This document shows positions 50,769-62,520 of a stretch of DNA of 64,000 bases, piece after piece (positions within the stretch are counted from its first letter, which is position 1; each line of letters begins with the position of its first letter). The stretch is from contig NZ_FWWU01000009.1 in NCBI RefSeq assembly GCF_900176165.1, forward strand, positions 1,428,501 to 1,492,500. Reading direction: 5' to 3'. Position numbers and translations under genes: made by a program. Source of the stretch: Deinococcus hopiensis KR-140 (GTDB taxonomy: Bacteria; Deinococcota; Deinococci; Deinococcales; Deinococcaceae). The notes under the pieces were generated by a model, which had not been told where the DNA came from, ran no database searches, and saw nothing but the letters and a program-made list of their open reading frames with translations.

Positions 50769-51692
50769 CTACCCTTTCAAGGTTCCCATGCGGCCGGCTG
50801 GCCCCGCCCCTGCCGAAGTCCAGATGCCTTCGCGGTTCAGCACGGCCCGTCCCCCCACCCGCACCTGCCCGGGGGTTGGCCCATTCAGGGTTACCGTCAC
50901 CTCGACCTCACCCGGTGTGCCGAGCGCGTGGCCCTGGTACACCACGCCGGACGCCCGTTCGCCCCGCAGGGGCAACCGCCCCTCACGCGCCAGCAGGGAG
51001 ATCAGGGCACCGGCGGCGCTCCCCGTCACCGGGTCTTCGGGAATCCCCACGGCGGGGGCAAAGTCCCGCGCAGCGAAGCGGTTAACACCCACCGGCGCGT
51101 ACGTGTATACGCTTGTCACGCCCAGTACGTCAGACAGCGCGTGAATGCGCGTCAGGTCCGGCTCCAGCGCGTCCAGAATCACCGCGTCCAGCAGCGGCAC
51201 GAACACGCTCCACAGGCCCGTACTCGCTGAGGCCAGGGGCAGCCCCCGGTGAATCATCCGTTCGTCCAGCCCCAGGGCGTCGGCCAGCTGCCGACGCAGT
51301 TCCCGCGCCACCGGGCGGCTTTCCAGCGCACGCTGCTCCATCCAGACACGCTCGGGGCCTTCGGTTCCCAGCTCCAGCGACAGGGGAATGCGGCCCACCA
51401 GCGTCTCCAGCACGAGTTCCTCCCCGGTCCAGCGCCCCTCCTGCGCCAACCGCAACCCCAGCGCCACCGTCGCGTGCCCGCAGAACTCGATCTCCTGGGT
51501 GGGGGTGAAATAGCGCACCCGCGCCTGCCCATCGGCCAGCCGGGTCACGAAGACCGTTTCCGGCGTTCCCAAGAATGTCGCCAGGGCCTGCATCTGCTCT
51601 TCGGACAGCGCCTCCGCGTCCAGCACCACGCCCGCCTGATTGCCGTGTCCGGGCGTGTCGGTGAACGCGCTCACCTCGCAGTACGCGATCAT
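50769..51692 (-). CDS. PhzF-family isomerase-like protein
   Basis: A 307-aa protein with the diaminopimelate-epimerase fold: FTDTPGHGNQAGVV at residues 10-23, the catalytic glutamate in GTPETVFVT (E45), FCGHATVALG and EDPVTGSAAGALISLL are the PhzF signature blocks. Most members are not in phenazine pathways and their substrates are unknown. TACAGT (51699-51704) is 6 nt before the ATG. It has no operon partners. Confidence 0.93.
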   Translation of the reverse strand: MIAYCEVSAFTDTPGHGNQAGVVLDAEALSEEQMQALATFLGTPETVFVTRLADGQARVRYFTPTQEIEFCGHATVALGLRLAQEGRWTGEELVLETLVGRIPLSLELGTEGPERVWMEQRALESRPVARELRRQLADALGLDERMIHRGLPLASASTGLWSVFVPLLDAVILDALEPDLTRIHALSDVLGVTSVYTYAPVGVNRFAARDFAPAVGIPEDPVTGSAAGALISLLAREGRLPLRGERASGVVYQGHALGTPGEVEVTVTLNGPTPGQVRVGGRAVLNREGIWTSAGAGPAGRMGTLKG

Positions 51693-51864
51693 GCCGTCAC
51701 TGTAGCGCAGATGGCGCCAGCACGCCCTGTTCCGAAGGCCGAACCGGCAGCTGGGCGAACCGATGAGACTCAGTTTGCTTTTCTAAGCACAAGGGGAGTC
51801 ATGAGACAACCGTTTCACAAGCGTTGTATTCCCGTCGCTTTCGCACGTGCCCCCAAGCCGGTAC

Positions 51865-53205
51865 TCAGGGTCTCATTCGCGTCAGCATCCGGGCAAAGGG
51901 AATGGCCTCGCGCACGTGTTCTGTGCCGGTGATCCAGGCCACGACACGCTCCAGACCCATACCGAAGCCCGCGTGAGGCACGCTGCCGTAGCGGCGCAGG
52001 TCCAGGTACCACTCGAAGGCTTCCAGCGGCAGGCCCTCGTGTTCGATCCGCGACTTCAGCAGGTCATAGTCGTGGATGCGCTGTGAGCCACCGATAACCT
52101 CGCCGTAGCCTTCGGGGGCGATCATGTCGTCGCATAGCGCGAGGCGGGGGTCTTCGGGGTCCGGCTGCATGTAGAACGCCTTGATGGCCGCCGGATAGCG
52201 CTCGATGATGACAGGGCGGTCAAAGTGGTGCCCCAGGATCGTCTCGTGCGGCGCACCGAGGTCGTCGCCCCATTCCACGGGCTGCACGTCTGGCTGCACG
52301 TTCGTGGGCAGATCGCCCGACTCGATGTGGGCGCGCACGATCGCCAGCGCCTCGGTGTACGTCACGCGCGGATAGTTGCCCTCGGCAGCTCCGCGGAGCT
52401 TCTCCACGTCGCGCCCCAGCAGCTCCAGCTCAGCGGCGCACTCCTCCAGCACCCGGCGCACGAGGAACGAGACGAAGCGCTCCTGCAAGTTCATGTTCTC
52501 CACGTGATCGCTCGGCGCGACTTCGGGCTCGATCATCCAGAATTCAAGCAGGTGCCGCCGCGTCTTGCTCTTCTCGGCACGAAAGGTCGGCCCGAAGGTG
52601 TAGACCTTGCCGAACGCGAGCGCGCCCGCCTCCGCGTGCAGCTGCCCCGTTTGCGAAAGGTACGCCTTGTCCTCGCCGAAGAGGTCAATCTCGAAGAGTT
52701 CGGTGGTGCCCTCCGCCGCGTTTGGCGTGAAGAAGGGCGAGTCGAAGCGGACAAAGCCCTCGCCGTGAAAGAAGTCCACCACAGCGCGCTGCACGCAGTC
52801 CCGCACCCGCAACACGGCCCATGGACGGCGGTGCCGCAGCCACAGGTGGCGCTGGTCCAGCAGAAACTCGGTGCCGTGTTCCTTCGGGGTGATGGGGTAT
52901 TCGCCGTGGTTCTCGCCCACTGGCACGAGCGCCCGGACGCTGAGTTCCACTCCCCCGGGCGCACGCTCGTCCGTCCGGACCTCGCCCGTGACGGTGACCG
53001 CCTGCTCCTGCGAGAGCCGCCTCGCCGCCTCAAACACGTCCTCTGACACGTCGCCCTTGAAGACGGTCGCCTGCACATACCCGCTGCCGTCACGCAGCTT
53101 GAGAAACTGAATCTTGCCCTTGCCGCTCTTGTCCGTCAGCCACGCGCTCAGCGTGACTGTCTCGCCGACGTGCCCCTGAAGGTCACGGATGGAAACAGAA
53201 ACCAT
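51865..53205 (-). CDS. asnS: Asparaginyl-tRNA synthetase
   Basis: A 446-aa class IIb synthetase that charges tRNA(Asn). The N-terminal OB-fold (about 1-105: VTLSAWLTDKSGKGKIQFLKLRD) is followed by motif 1, motif 2 (FGPTFRAEKSKTRRHLLEFWMIE) and motif 3 (GFGMGLERVVAWI) near the C-terminus. The Asn-specific pattern of motif 2 and the lack of the bacterial AspRS insertion fit AsnRS. TATACT (53213-53218) is 7 nt before the ATG. Confidence 0.96.
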   Translation of the reverse strand: MVSVSIRDLQGHVGETVTLSAWLTDKSGKGKIQFLKLRDGSGYVQATVFKGDVSEDVFEAARRLSQEQAVTVTGEVRTDERAPGGVELSVRALVPVGENHGEYPITPKEHGTEFLLDQRHLWLRHRRPWAVLRVRDCVQRAVVDFFHGEGFVRFDSPFFTPNAAEGTTELFEIDLFGEDKAYLSQTGQLHAEAGALAFGKVYTFGPTFRAEKSKTRRHLLEFWMIEPEVAPSDHVENMNLQERFVSFLVRRVLEECAAELELLGRDVEKLRGAAEGNYPRVTYTEALAIVRAHIESGDLPTNVQPDVQPVEWGDDLGAPHETILGHHFDRPVIIERYPAAIKAFYMQPDPEDPRLALCDDMIAPEGYGEVIGGSQRIHDYDLLKSRIEHEGLPLEAFEWYLDLRRYGSVPHAGFGMGLERVVAWITGTEHVREAIPFARMLTRMRP

Positions 53206-53212
53206 AAGCGGA

Positions 53213-53218
53213 AGTATA
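53213..53218 (-). promoter_or_regulatory. -10 box TATACT of asnS
   Basis: Minus-strand TATACT followed by TCCGCTT (7 nt) and the ATG. Confidence 0.5.
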
Positions 53219-53224
53219 CGGGCA

Positions 53225-53805
53225 CGTGCCAAGCCTCCCCTCGAGCGTGACCGTCTCGCCGTTCGCCGAAATCCGCAGGCGTTCACGTGAAATCCCCACC
53301 GCATCCGCCGCCCGCAGCGCCTTCTGAGCCACAGTGCGGTGGTCGAGCGCCTGGGGGTACGTCACCACCGCCTCCAGACAGAGGCGCGCAGGCCTCCAGC
53401 GGGCGTTGGGCGTCCATGATCATCGGGTTTCCGCCCAGCGCCCGCCCCGCCCGAATACAGATGGTGCCGCCCGCCCAGTACACCGTCGGCTCGCCTCCAC
53501 CCGAAAGGCGAAGCCCGGTACTGCGCCCATTCGCTCCAGTATCGCTCCGCCGTGCTGGCCGGGCGTGCGGCGCGCCGTAACAGGGCTCGCGCCCCAAATG
53601 ATCGGGATGCAGGTGCAAGACCACCGTGAGGTCCACGTCCGCAAGCACCTCCGGCACCGGCAGGTCCACCGTGGGCTTGGGGCCGTTGCCCCCAAAGGAA
53701 GGCAGGCTGTGGCGGGAGGCCAGAAAGGGACCGATGAGCAGCGTCGGCCCGCCGAAGTTCAGGCGAAGGGCCGCGTTCCAAACGGGTTGAAGTTGCGTAC
53801 CGCTC
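53225..53805 (-). pseudogene. Decayed metallo-beta-lactamase-fold hydrolase gene
   Basis: Blocks of an MBL-fold (UlaG-like) hydrolase are readable in order in changing frames. They are TLLIGPFLASRHSLPSFGG near 53720, VDLTVVLHLHPDHLG near 53610 (family HxHxDH, first His altered to V-L-H), GAILERMGAVPGFAFRVE near 53535, GEPTVYWAGGTI near 53480, NPMIMDAQRPLEA near 53420 and ALDHRTVAQKALRAADAVGI followed by RLRISANGETVTLEGRL near 53350-53230. At least two frameshifts and two internal deletions remove metal ligands. It lies upstream of asnS on the same strand. Confidence 0.8.
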
Positions 53806-54126
53806 CCGAAAGGCCACGGAGCCGTACCCGGCCGAGCGGGTGTGCTGGGGTGGACAAAGGAGAAAAGAAAATTGCGGCGCCGAAGAAGCCTCTGCCGGCG
53901 CCCGCAGTTGCGCGACGGTGTCCTCCGACTTGCGGCCGTAAAAGGCCAATGTTTCTTCCACCGGAATGGGCCCATGCCCCCCGCCGTTCGCCGCTCCGCA
54001 TGCCCGCAGCCTCAACCCTGCCGTCTGGTTCAGCAGCAAGGGAAGCAGGACCGGCATTCCTGCCAGGCTTTAATAATAAATTCACAAATATTATAGCAAA
54101 CAAAGTGTTTCACAAAATAAAAATAT
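53806..54126. other. Degenerate spacer with an AT-rich island
   Basis: No gene was recognised between the MBL pseudogene and the tpiA terminator. Short frames on the minus strand may be further debris. Positions 54071-54126 are strikingly AT-rich (TAATAATAAATTCACAAATA and similar) against the GC-rich genome. Part of this tract is the T-rich tail of the tpiA terminator. Confidence 0.5.
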
Positions 54127-54147
54127 CCCCGTCTGCTCAGAACGGGG
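54108..54147 (-). terminator. Intrinsic terminator of the gap-pgk-tpiA operon
   Basis: On the minus strand CCCCGT-n9-ACGGGG (54147-54127) is followed by ATATTTTTATTTTGT, 16 nt after the tpiA stop. Confidence 0.75.
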
Positions 54148-54163
54148 AAGGGCCTCTCGCCGC

Positions 54164-54904
54164 TTACTTCAGCGCTGCGTTCATCGCGAGCACGTCCGCC
54201 ACTTTGAGGCTCGCGCCGCCCACGAGGGCCCCGTTGACGTTGGGCTGGGCGCAGATCGAAGCGATGTTGTCCGGCTTCACGCTTCCGCCGTACAGCACGC
54301 GAATGCTGTCTGCCAGAGCACCGTAGGGTTCGCGCAGCGCCTCCCGAATGGCTGCGGCCAGTTCCTCGGCGTCGTCGGCCGTGGCCGTTTTGCCCGTGCC
54401 GATGGCCCAAACGGGTTCGTAGGCGATCACCACGTTCTCGGCCACGCCTTCCAGGCTGCCGCGCAGCTGCGCGAGGGTGTAGGCCACGTGCTCGCCGCGC
54501 TCGCGTACGTCGAGGCCCTCACCCACGCACACGATGGGGGTCAGCCCGTGCGCCTGCGCCCGCCGCGCCTTGGCCGCCACCACGGCGTCCGTTTCGCCGT
54601 GGTACTCACGGCGCTCGGAGTGGCCCACCACCGCATAGGTGACGTGAACGTCGCGCAGCATGGCCGCGCTGATCTCGCCCGTGTAGGCTCCGGATTCGTG
54701 CGCGGACACGTCCTGCGCGCCCACATCCACGCCGCCGGGCAGCGTTTCCTTGAGGCCGTACAGGGCCGTGAAGGGGGCCATCACGGCGAGTTCCACAGGA
54801 GCGCGCTCATAGCCCTGCGCGAGTTCCCGCGCCCAGGCGCGCGCCTCGGTGGGCGCCTTGTTCATCTTCCAGTTGAGGGCGAGCAGGGTTCTGGGTTTGG
54901 TCAT
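54164..54904 (-). CDS. tpiA: Triosephosphate isomerase
   Basis: A 246-aa TIM barrel that interconverts dihydroxyacetone phosphate and glyceraldehyde 3-phosphate. It shows ALNWKMNK with the catalytic lysine near residue 13, YAVVGHSERR with the catalytic histidine (about 95), IAYEPVWAIGTGKTA with the catalytic glutamate (about 165) and VLYGGSVKPDN. The ATG has AAGGAG 5 nt upstream. Third gene of gap-pgk-tpiA. Confidence 0.97.
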   Translation of the reverse strand: MTKPRTLLALNWKMNKAPTEARAWARELAQGYERAPVELAVMAPFTALYGLKETLPGGVDVGAQDVSAHESGAYTGEISAAMLRDVHVTYAVVGHSERREYHGETDAVVAAKARRAQAHGLTPIVCVGEGLDVRERGEHVAYTLAQLRGSLEGVAENVVIAYEPVWAIGTGKTATADDAEELAAAIREALREPYGALADSIRVLYGGSVKPDNIASICAQPNVNGALVGGASLKVADVLAMNAALK

Positions 54905-54939
54905 GGTTCTCCTTGGACTGGGTTGAGGCGTTGGGTTTT

Positions 54940-54978
54940 GGGCGCTGGGAACACTTTAAAACCGAACTTCCAGCGCCC
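54940..54978 (-). promoter_or_regulatory. Intercistronic hairpin between pgk and tpiA
   Basis: GGGCGCTGG (54940-54948) pairs with CCAGCGCCC (54970-54978), just after the pgk stop. There is no T-run, so it is more likely an RNA-stability element or partial attenuator than a full terminator. Confidence 0.5.
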
Positions 54979-54987
54979 CATCCCTCT

Positions 54988-56157
54988 TTACTTCATCGCT
55001 TCCACGCCGGGCAGCGCGCGGCCTTCAAGCAGTTCCAGGCTCGCGCCGCCGCCGGTGCTGATGTGGCTCACGCGCTCCGCCTGACCACTCTGGTTGATCG
55101 CGCTCACCGAGTCGCCGCCGCCGATTACGGTGTACGCGCCTCCGCCGAGCTCGGCCACCGCCTTCGCAATCGCGTTCGTGCCGCCCGCAAAGGCCGGGAA
55201 CTCAAACACGCCCAGCGGGCCGTTCCAGAAGACCGTCTTTGCGCCCTGCAGGGCCGTGGTGTACGCCTTTACCGTCTCGGGTCCCGCGTCCAGACCCTGC
55301 CAGCCGTCGGGAATGGCGTCGCTGGGCACCACCCGGGTCTGGGCGGCGGCAGCGAAGCTGTCCGCCGCCACCACGTCCGTGGGAAGCATCAGCTTGTCGC
55401 CGTACTCGTCAAGCAGCCGCCGCGCGAGGCCCAGTTGGTCGTCCTCGTGGATGGATTCACCTATTCGGCCGCCACGCGCCTTGATAAAGGTGTAGGCCAT
55501 CCCGCCGCCGATCAGCATGCGGTCCACGCGGGGCAGCAGGTTCTCGATCACCTTGATCTTATCGCTGACCTTTGCTCCGCCGATGATGACCACGTAGGGC
55601 CGCGCCGGTTCCGTGAGCAGCCGCGAGAGGGCGTCCACTTCCGTCTGCAGCAGCGCGCCCGCCGCGTGGGGCAACCCTGCCGCCACCCCGCTCACTGAAG
55701 CGTGGGCCCGGTGGGCGCTGCCGAAGGCGTCCAGCACGAAGGCGTCGCCCAGACGCGCGAGCTTCGCGCCCAGTTCGGGGTCGTTTTTCTCCTCACCCGC
55801 TTCGAAGCGCACGTTTTCCAGCAGCGCCACCTCACCGGGCTTCAGGGCATGCACCGCTTCCAACGTGGCCTCACTGCCCGGCAGCGAGCCGATGAACGTC
55901 ACGGGCCGCTCCAACACCTTTTCAAGCACGTCCGCCACCGGGCGCAGGGAGTACTTCTCCTCGGGCCCGTTCTTGGGCCGCCCGAAGTGACTCATCAGCA
56001 CCACGGACGCGCCCGCGTCCAGCAGTCGCCGCAGGGTGGGCAGGCTCGCCGTAACGCGCGTCTGGTCCTGCACCACGCCTTCGCGTACGGGCACGTTGTA
56101 ATCCACGCGCACAAGGACGCGCTTTCCAGCGACATTTAAAGAGTCGAGGGTTTGCAT
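54988..56157 (-). CDS. pgk: Phosphoglycerate kinase
   Basis: A 389-aa two-domain glycolytic kinase. The N-terminal RVLVRVDYNVPV (about 13-24) is the signature, followed by HFGRPKNGPEEKYSL, YVVIIGGAKVSDKIKVIENLL and the C-terminal nucleotide site VIGGGDSVSAINQ with the terminal HISTGGGASLELLEGRALPGV. The ATG is preceded by AAGGAG at 6 nt. Middle gene of the operon. Confidence 0.97.
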   Translation of the reverse strand: MQTLDSLNVAGKRVLVRVDYNVPVREGVVQDQTRVTASLPTLRRLLDAGASVVLMSHFGRPKNGPEEKYSLRPVADVLEKVLERPVTFIGSLPGSEATLEAVHALKPGEVALLENVRFEAGEEKNDPELGAKLARLGDAFVLDAFGSAHRAHASVSGVAAGLPHAAGALLQTEVDALSRLLTEPARPYVVIIGGAKVSDKIKVIENLLPRVDRMLIGGGMAYTFIKARGGRIGESIHEDDQLGLARRLLDEYGDKLMLPTDVVAADSFAAAAQTRVVPSDAIPDGWQGLDAGPETVKAYTTALQGAKTVFWNGPLGVFEFPAFAGGTNAIAKAVAELGGGAYTVIGGGDSVSAINQSGQAERVSHISTGGGASLELLEGRALPGVEAMK

Positions 56158-56187
56158 GTCTTCTCCTTGATGAGGCGTCAGGAATCA

Positions 56188-56224
56188 GGGGTTAGGTTTT
56201 AGGGTGTTCCTAAGACCTAACCCC
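56188..56224 (-). promoter_or_regulatory. Intercistronic hairpin between gapA and pgk
   Basis: GGGGTTAGGTTTTAGG (56188-56203) and CCTAAGACCTAACCCC (56209-56224) form a 16-bp stem with one G-T pair and a 5-nt loop, placed 15 nt after the gapA stop in the mRNA. Confidence 0.6.
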
Positions 56225-56239
56225 TCACCCCTAAGCCCT

Positions 56240-57235
<996 letters not shown>

Positions 57236-57419
57236 GTGGTCTCCTCCAGGAACAGCGCGAATTTCTGTGGGGTCCCCTCCCACCCGGGGGAGACAGGCCC
57301 ACGCGTGACCGAGTGTAACCCACGTTTCCCGGACTGCAGGGCGTGGTGTCCAGAACACACCAACCCTTCAGGCCGGGTGAACTGGACAACCGTCCCCGTC
57401 CGGCGCTCTAGAGTGCGCC

Positions 57420-58079
57420 GTGACCCTTCGCCGCCCCCGCGGGTACGCACGCGCCCTCGCCGCGCTGCTGGCGGTGTTGGCGGCCTTCGCGTACCCGCTC
57501 CGGAATGTGGCAGCTGCGCCGCCGGCGGTGGGCGTGGTCGATCACCGCCATGCGCCGCCCCACCATCCTGCCAGCCATGAGGCACACTGCCTCTTTTGCC
57601 TGACGGGCGCGTTTGCCGCTGGGCCCGGGCGTGCCCCCGCGCTGCCTCCGCTCGCCCGGCAGTTCACCGCTGCCGTTCGCCTGCACCCCCGCGCGCCTCA
57701 GACCCGCCTGCTTCTGCTGAACGCCCGCGCCCCCCCGCAAGCAGCGGGCCAGAAGCCTGCCTCACGGCTTGCCCTGAGGCGCGGCTCTTCTCCTTTCCCA
57801 TCGCCGCAGGACGCGCGCGCGCGCGCTCCCGAGAGTCGTCCTCGTGGTGGTCCGCTGCGCGCCTGCTCGCCTCACCCTCTGGAACCTTCATGTTCAAGCG
57901 CGTCATCTCCACCCTGCTGCTCACCCTGCTGTCCCTCGCCGCTGCCCACGCCGTCGTGCGTACGGAGGCGGGCCTCACCGAATCCACCGCCGCAACGAGC
58001 GAGACGTACCGCCTGCAGGTGCCCACCGAGAAGAACGTCGCCACCACGGGCGTGCGGCCCGTGGTTCCGGCGGGGATGA
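57420..58079 (+). CDS. Small exported HCxxC protein (DUF2946-like), frame open into ycnI
   Basis: The first half (about 1-110) looks real: a hydrophobic signal-like segment (ALAALLAVLAAFAYPL, about 11-27), a histidine-rich loop (DHRHAPPHHPASHEAH) and HCLFCL, typical of DUF2946-type proteins found with copper genes. Beyond about residue 112 the frame is low-complexity proline/arginine/serine and runs 190 nt into ycnI, so the natural stop has probably been lost or the gene is frameshifted. The start is GTG with TAGAGT 5 nt upstream. First gene of the copper cluster. Confidence 0.55.
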   Translation: MTLRRPRGYARALAALLAVLAAFAYPLRNVAAAPPAVGVVDHRHAPPHHPASHEAHCLFCLTGAFAAGPGRAPALPPLARQFTAAVRLHPRAPQTRLLLLNARAPPQAAGQKPASRLALRRGSSPFPSPQDARARAPESRPRGGPLRACSPHPLEPSCSSASSPPCCSPCCPSPLPTPSCVRRRASPNPPPQRARRTACRCPPRRTSPPRACGPWFRRG

Positions 58080-58333
58080 CCGTGACCCGCTTTCAGGTGC
58101 TGCCCGGCTTCGTCCGCAGCCTGAAGATAAACGGCGACGGATTGATTACCGAAGTGAGCTGGAAGGGCCGCATCGCTCCGCAGGAGTACGCCCGCTTCTT
58201 CTTTCAGGCGCGCAATCCGGCCCAGCCTGGTCCCGTGAGCTGGAAGGTCGACCAGACCTACGCGGACGGCTCGGTGGTGGCGTGGGGCGACACGAGCCCC
58301 GACGCGCCCGCGAGCAAGACGGCGATCAAGTGA
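57890..58333 (+). CDS. YcnI-like DUF1775 protein
   Basis: A 147-aa exported protein with a signal peptide (MFKRVISTLLLTLLSLAAAHA) whose cleavage would leave a histidine close to the new N-terminus, as in YcnI, which binds copper there. The domain has YRLQVPTEKNVATTGVRPVVP, VLPGFVRS, ITEVSWKGRIAPQEYARFFF and PVSWKVDQTYADGSVVAW, all DUF1775 blocks. The usual C-terminal TM anchor is absent. Followed by copC and copD. Confidence 0.9.
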   Translation: MFKRVISTLLLTLLSLAAAHAVVRTEAGLTESTAATSETYRLQVPTEKNVATTGVRPVVPAGMTVTRFQVLPGFVRSLKINGDGLITEVSWKGRIAPQEYARFFFQARNPAQPGPVSWKVDQTYADGSVVAWGDTSPDAPASKTAIK

Positions 58334-58393
58334 GGGTCTGACCGCTCCCATTCAACGGGGGAGGGGAAGCCTCCCCTCTCCAGCGAGGTGTCC

Positions 58394-58792
58394 ATGCGTT
58401 TTTTCTTTCCCCTGCTCGCCGCCCTGACCCTGGGCACAGCCCTCGCGCACACCGAGGTCAGGATGCAGAGCCCTGCTCCGGGCCACACTGTTGCGGCCCC
58501 AAAGACCGTCGTCCTCCGCTTCTCTGAACCCACCGAACTGCGGTTTTCCACCTTCAAGGTGGTGCCGCTCCCCACGGGGACAACGCCCGACAGGGCCGCC
58601 GCCGATGCCCTCGCCCGCAAGGACGACGGGGCCGTGCGCGCGGACACCGCTCCCCGCTTGAGCGGCGTGGCGGCCCGCCTGGGCCTGCCCCTGCGGCCTC
58701 ACCTGAAGCCCGGTGCTTACCTCGTGGCGTGGCGCGTGCTCTCCGACGACGGGCACCCCGTCACCGGCCACACCACCTTTACCGTGCGCTGA
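58394..58792 (+). CDS. copC: CopC-domain copper-binding protein
   Basis: A 132-aa periplasmic protein: signal peptide (about 1-18, ending ALAHTEV, leaving the N-terminal-type histidine), then LRFSEPTELRFSTFKVV and the C-terminal block YLVAWRVLSDDGHPVTGHTTFTV with the histidines that bind Cu(II). It lies between ycnI and copD, and its stop overlaps the copD start (TGATG), the usual copper-uptake/handling arrangement. Confidence 0.93.
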   Translation: MRFFFPLLAALTLGTALAHTEVRMQSPAPGHTVAAPKTVVLRFSEPTELRFSTFKVVPLPTGTTPDRAAADALARKDDGAVRADTAPRLSGVAARLGLPLRPHLKPGAYLVAWRVLSDDGHPVTGHTTFTVR

Positions 58793-59601
58793 TGCTGCCT
58801 GCCCTCGCCGCCGCGCACCTGCTGACGCTGCTCGGGGCCCTGCTGCTCGTCGGCGGAGCCTGGAGCCGCCGCGCCCTGACGCCCGGGCACCCGGGCCACC
58901 ACCTGCTTGCCGTGGGCTTTGGCCTGCTGCTGCTGGGCACCGCGCTGGAGGTGGGCTCGACCCTGCGGGATCTGGGCTTCCTGACGCTGGATGACGCGGC
59001 GGCGTACCTCACCGGCACCGTGCCCGGCCGCGCCGCCCTGACCCGCCTGATGGGCGCGGCCCTCGTGCTCGCCACCGAGCTGTCCGCCTGGCCCGCGCCG
59101 CTTTTTGCCCTCGCCGCCGCGCTGCTGCTGTGGGGTGAGGCGGGGGCGGGGCACGGCGCGACGCACGGCGTGACGGCGCGCCTGCTGACCGCCCTGCACG
59201 CGGGGGCGATGACCGTCTGGCTGGGAGGCGTCACGGCCCTGCTGCTGCATCCTTTGCCCACCGGGGACCTCGCGCGGCGCTTTACGCCCGTGGCCCTGGT
59301 GTGCGTCTCGCTGCTCGTCTACAGCGGCGCGGCCCTGACCGTGGAGCACCGCGGCGCGTTGGGCGGGCTGACGGGGGATCCCTACGGCCGGACGCTGCTG
59401 CTCAAGCTTGGCTTCTTCACGTTCGCGCTGCTCGCTGCCCTGCCCGTGCGCCGCGCCTTTGCCCGTGGCCTGCCGGCCCGCCCCCGCCTCGCCGCCGAGG
59501 CGCTGCTGCTCCTCGCGGTGCTGGGGGTCACGGCCACGCTGGGCACCACGCCTCCACCCACCCACGCGGAGCGTGGCGAGGCGCACGGCCACGGGCCGTG
59601 A
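58792..59601 (+). CDS. copD: CopD-family copper membrane protein
   Basis: A 269-aa integral membrane protein with about eight hydrophobic segments, including the CopD-typical HAGAMTVWLGGVTALL (about 142-157) and YGRTLLLKLGFFTFALLAAL (about 197-216). The C-terminus is histidine-rich (HAERGEAHGHGP). It is thought to pass copper from CopC across the membrane. Its ATG overlaps the copC stop by one base. Confidence 0.9.
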   Translation: MLPALAAAHLLTLLGALLLVGGAWSRRALTPGHPGHHLLAVGFGLLLLGTALEVGSTLRDLGFLTLDDAAAYLTGTVPGRAALTRLMGAALVLATELSAWPAPLFALAAALLLWGEAGAGHGATHGVTARLLTALHAGAMTVWLGGVTALLLHPLPTGDLARRFTPVALVCVSLLVYSGAALTVEHRGALGGLTGDPYGRTLLLKLGFFTFALLAALPVRRAFARGLPARPRLAAEALLLLAVLGVTATLGTTPPPTHAERGEAHGHGP

Positions 59602-60090
59602 AGGCCTGTCGCCTCGCCGGGGTGGTCCGCGAAATCCTGGGGGTGCGCGCTCCCCACCTGCGGCGCGGCCCAGCACATTCGTCAACCGGCTGTCGCCCGG
59701 CGCCGCGTTTGTGGCGCGGGACCCCACCGCCAACCACGCCGATTTCGGCCGGGTGCTGCGCGAACGGGAGCGCCTCCATTGCCCCCGCGTCCTGTTCGTC
59801 TACCGCTCCCTCCTGAGACGAACCGGGCAGACCATGACGGTCCCGGAAGTGCGCCTGTCTCTGGGCACACGTCCTGTCTACAGCCTCGGCAACGCCGTGT
59901 ACAGCGAGGAGCGGCCTCCTTCGCGGAAAGGCTGGGACCACCCCGCCCACCACACCGTGTTGCTCGCCCTCCTGATCGGCCACATCCACGGCGGGCAGAT
60001 TCGCCTGCTGGGCCGCAGCGCCGGAGATCACGGTGCCGGAACGCTGAGCCCTTGCTCAGACGGCCCGCCTGCCCCTCCCGGTGGGCGGGC
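59602..60090 (+). pseudogene. Gene remnant, possibly calcineurin-like phosphoesterase
   Basis: No intact gene lies in this 490-bp gap. One open frame reads TVLLALLIGHIHGGQIRL near 59955-60010, close to the GHTHGGQ metal motif of YaeI-type phosphoesterases, and DFGRVLRERERLHCPRVLF earlier. The rest does not match, and no start or full domain is present. A decayed metallophosphoesterase is the best guess, with low certainty. Confidence 0.35.
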
Positions 60091-60092
60091 GT

Positions 60093-60098
60093 CATACT
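60093..60098 (+). promoter_or_regulatory. -10 box CATACT of the aspartokinase gene
   Basis: CATACT-GCGGGTC-ATG, leaderless-type with 7-nt spacing. Confidence 0.4.
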
Positions 60099-60105
60099 GC
60101 GGGTC

Positions 60106-61515
<1,410 letters not shown>

Positions 61516-61527
61516 CCGGCCGGGGCG

Positions 61528-61533
61528 TACACT
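61528..61533 (+). promoter_or_regulatory. -10 box TACACT of the second PIG-L gene
   Basis: TACACT-CCTCCC-GTG, 6-nt spacing. Confidence 0.45.
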
Positions 61534-61539
61534 CCTCCC

Positions 61540-62502
<963 letters not shown>

Positions 62503-62520
<18 letters not shown>

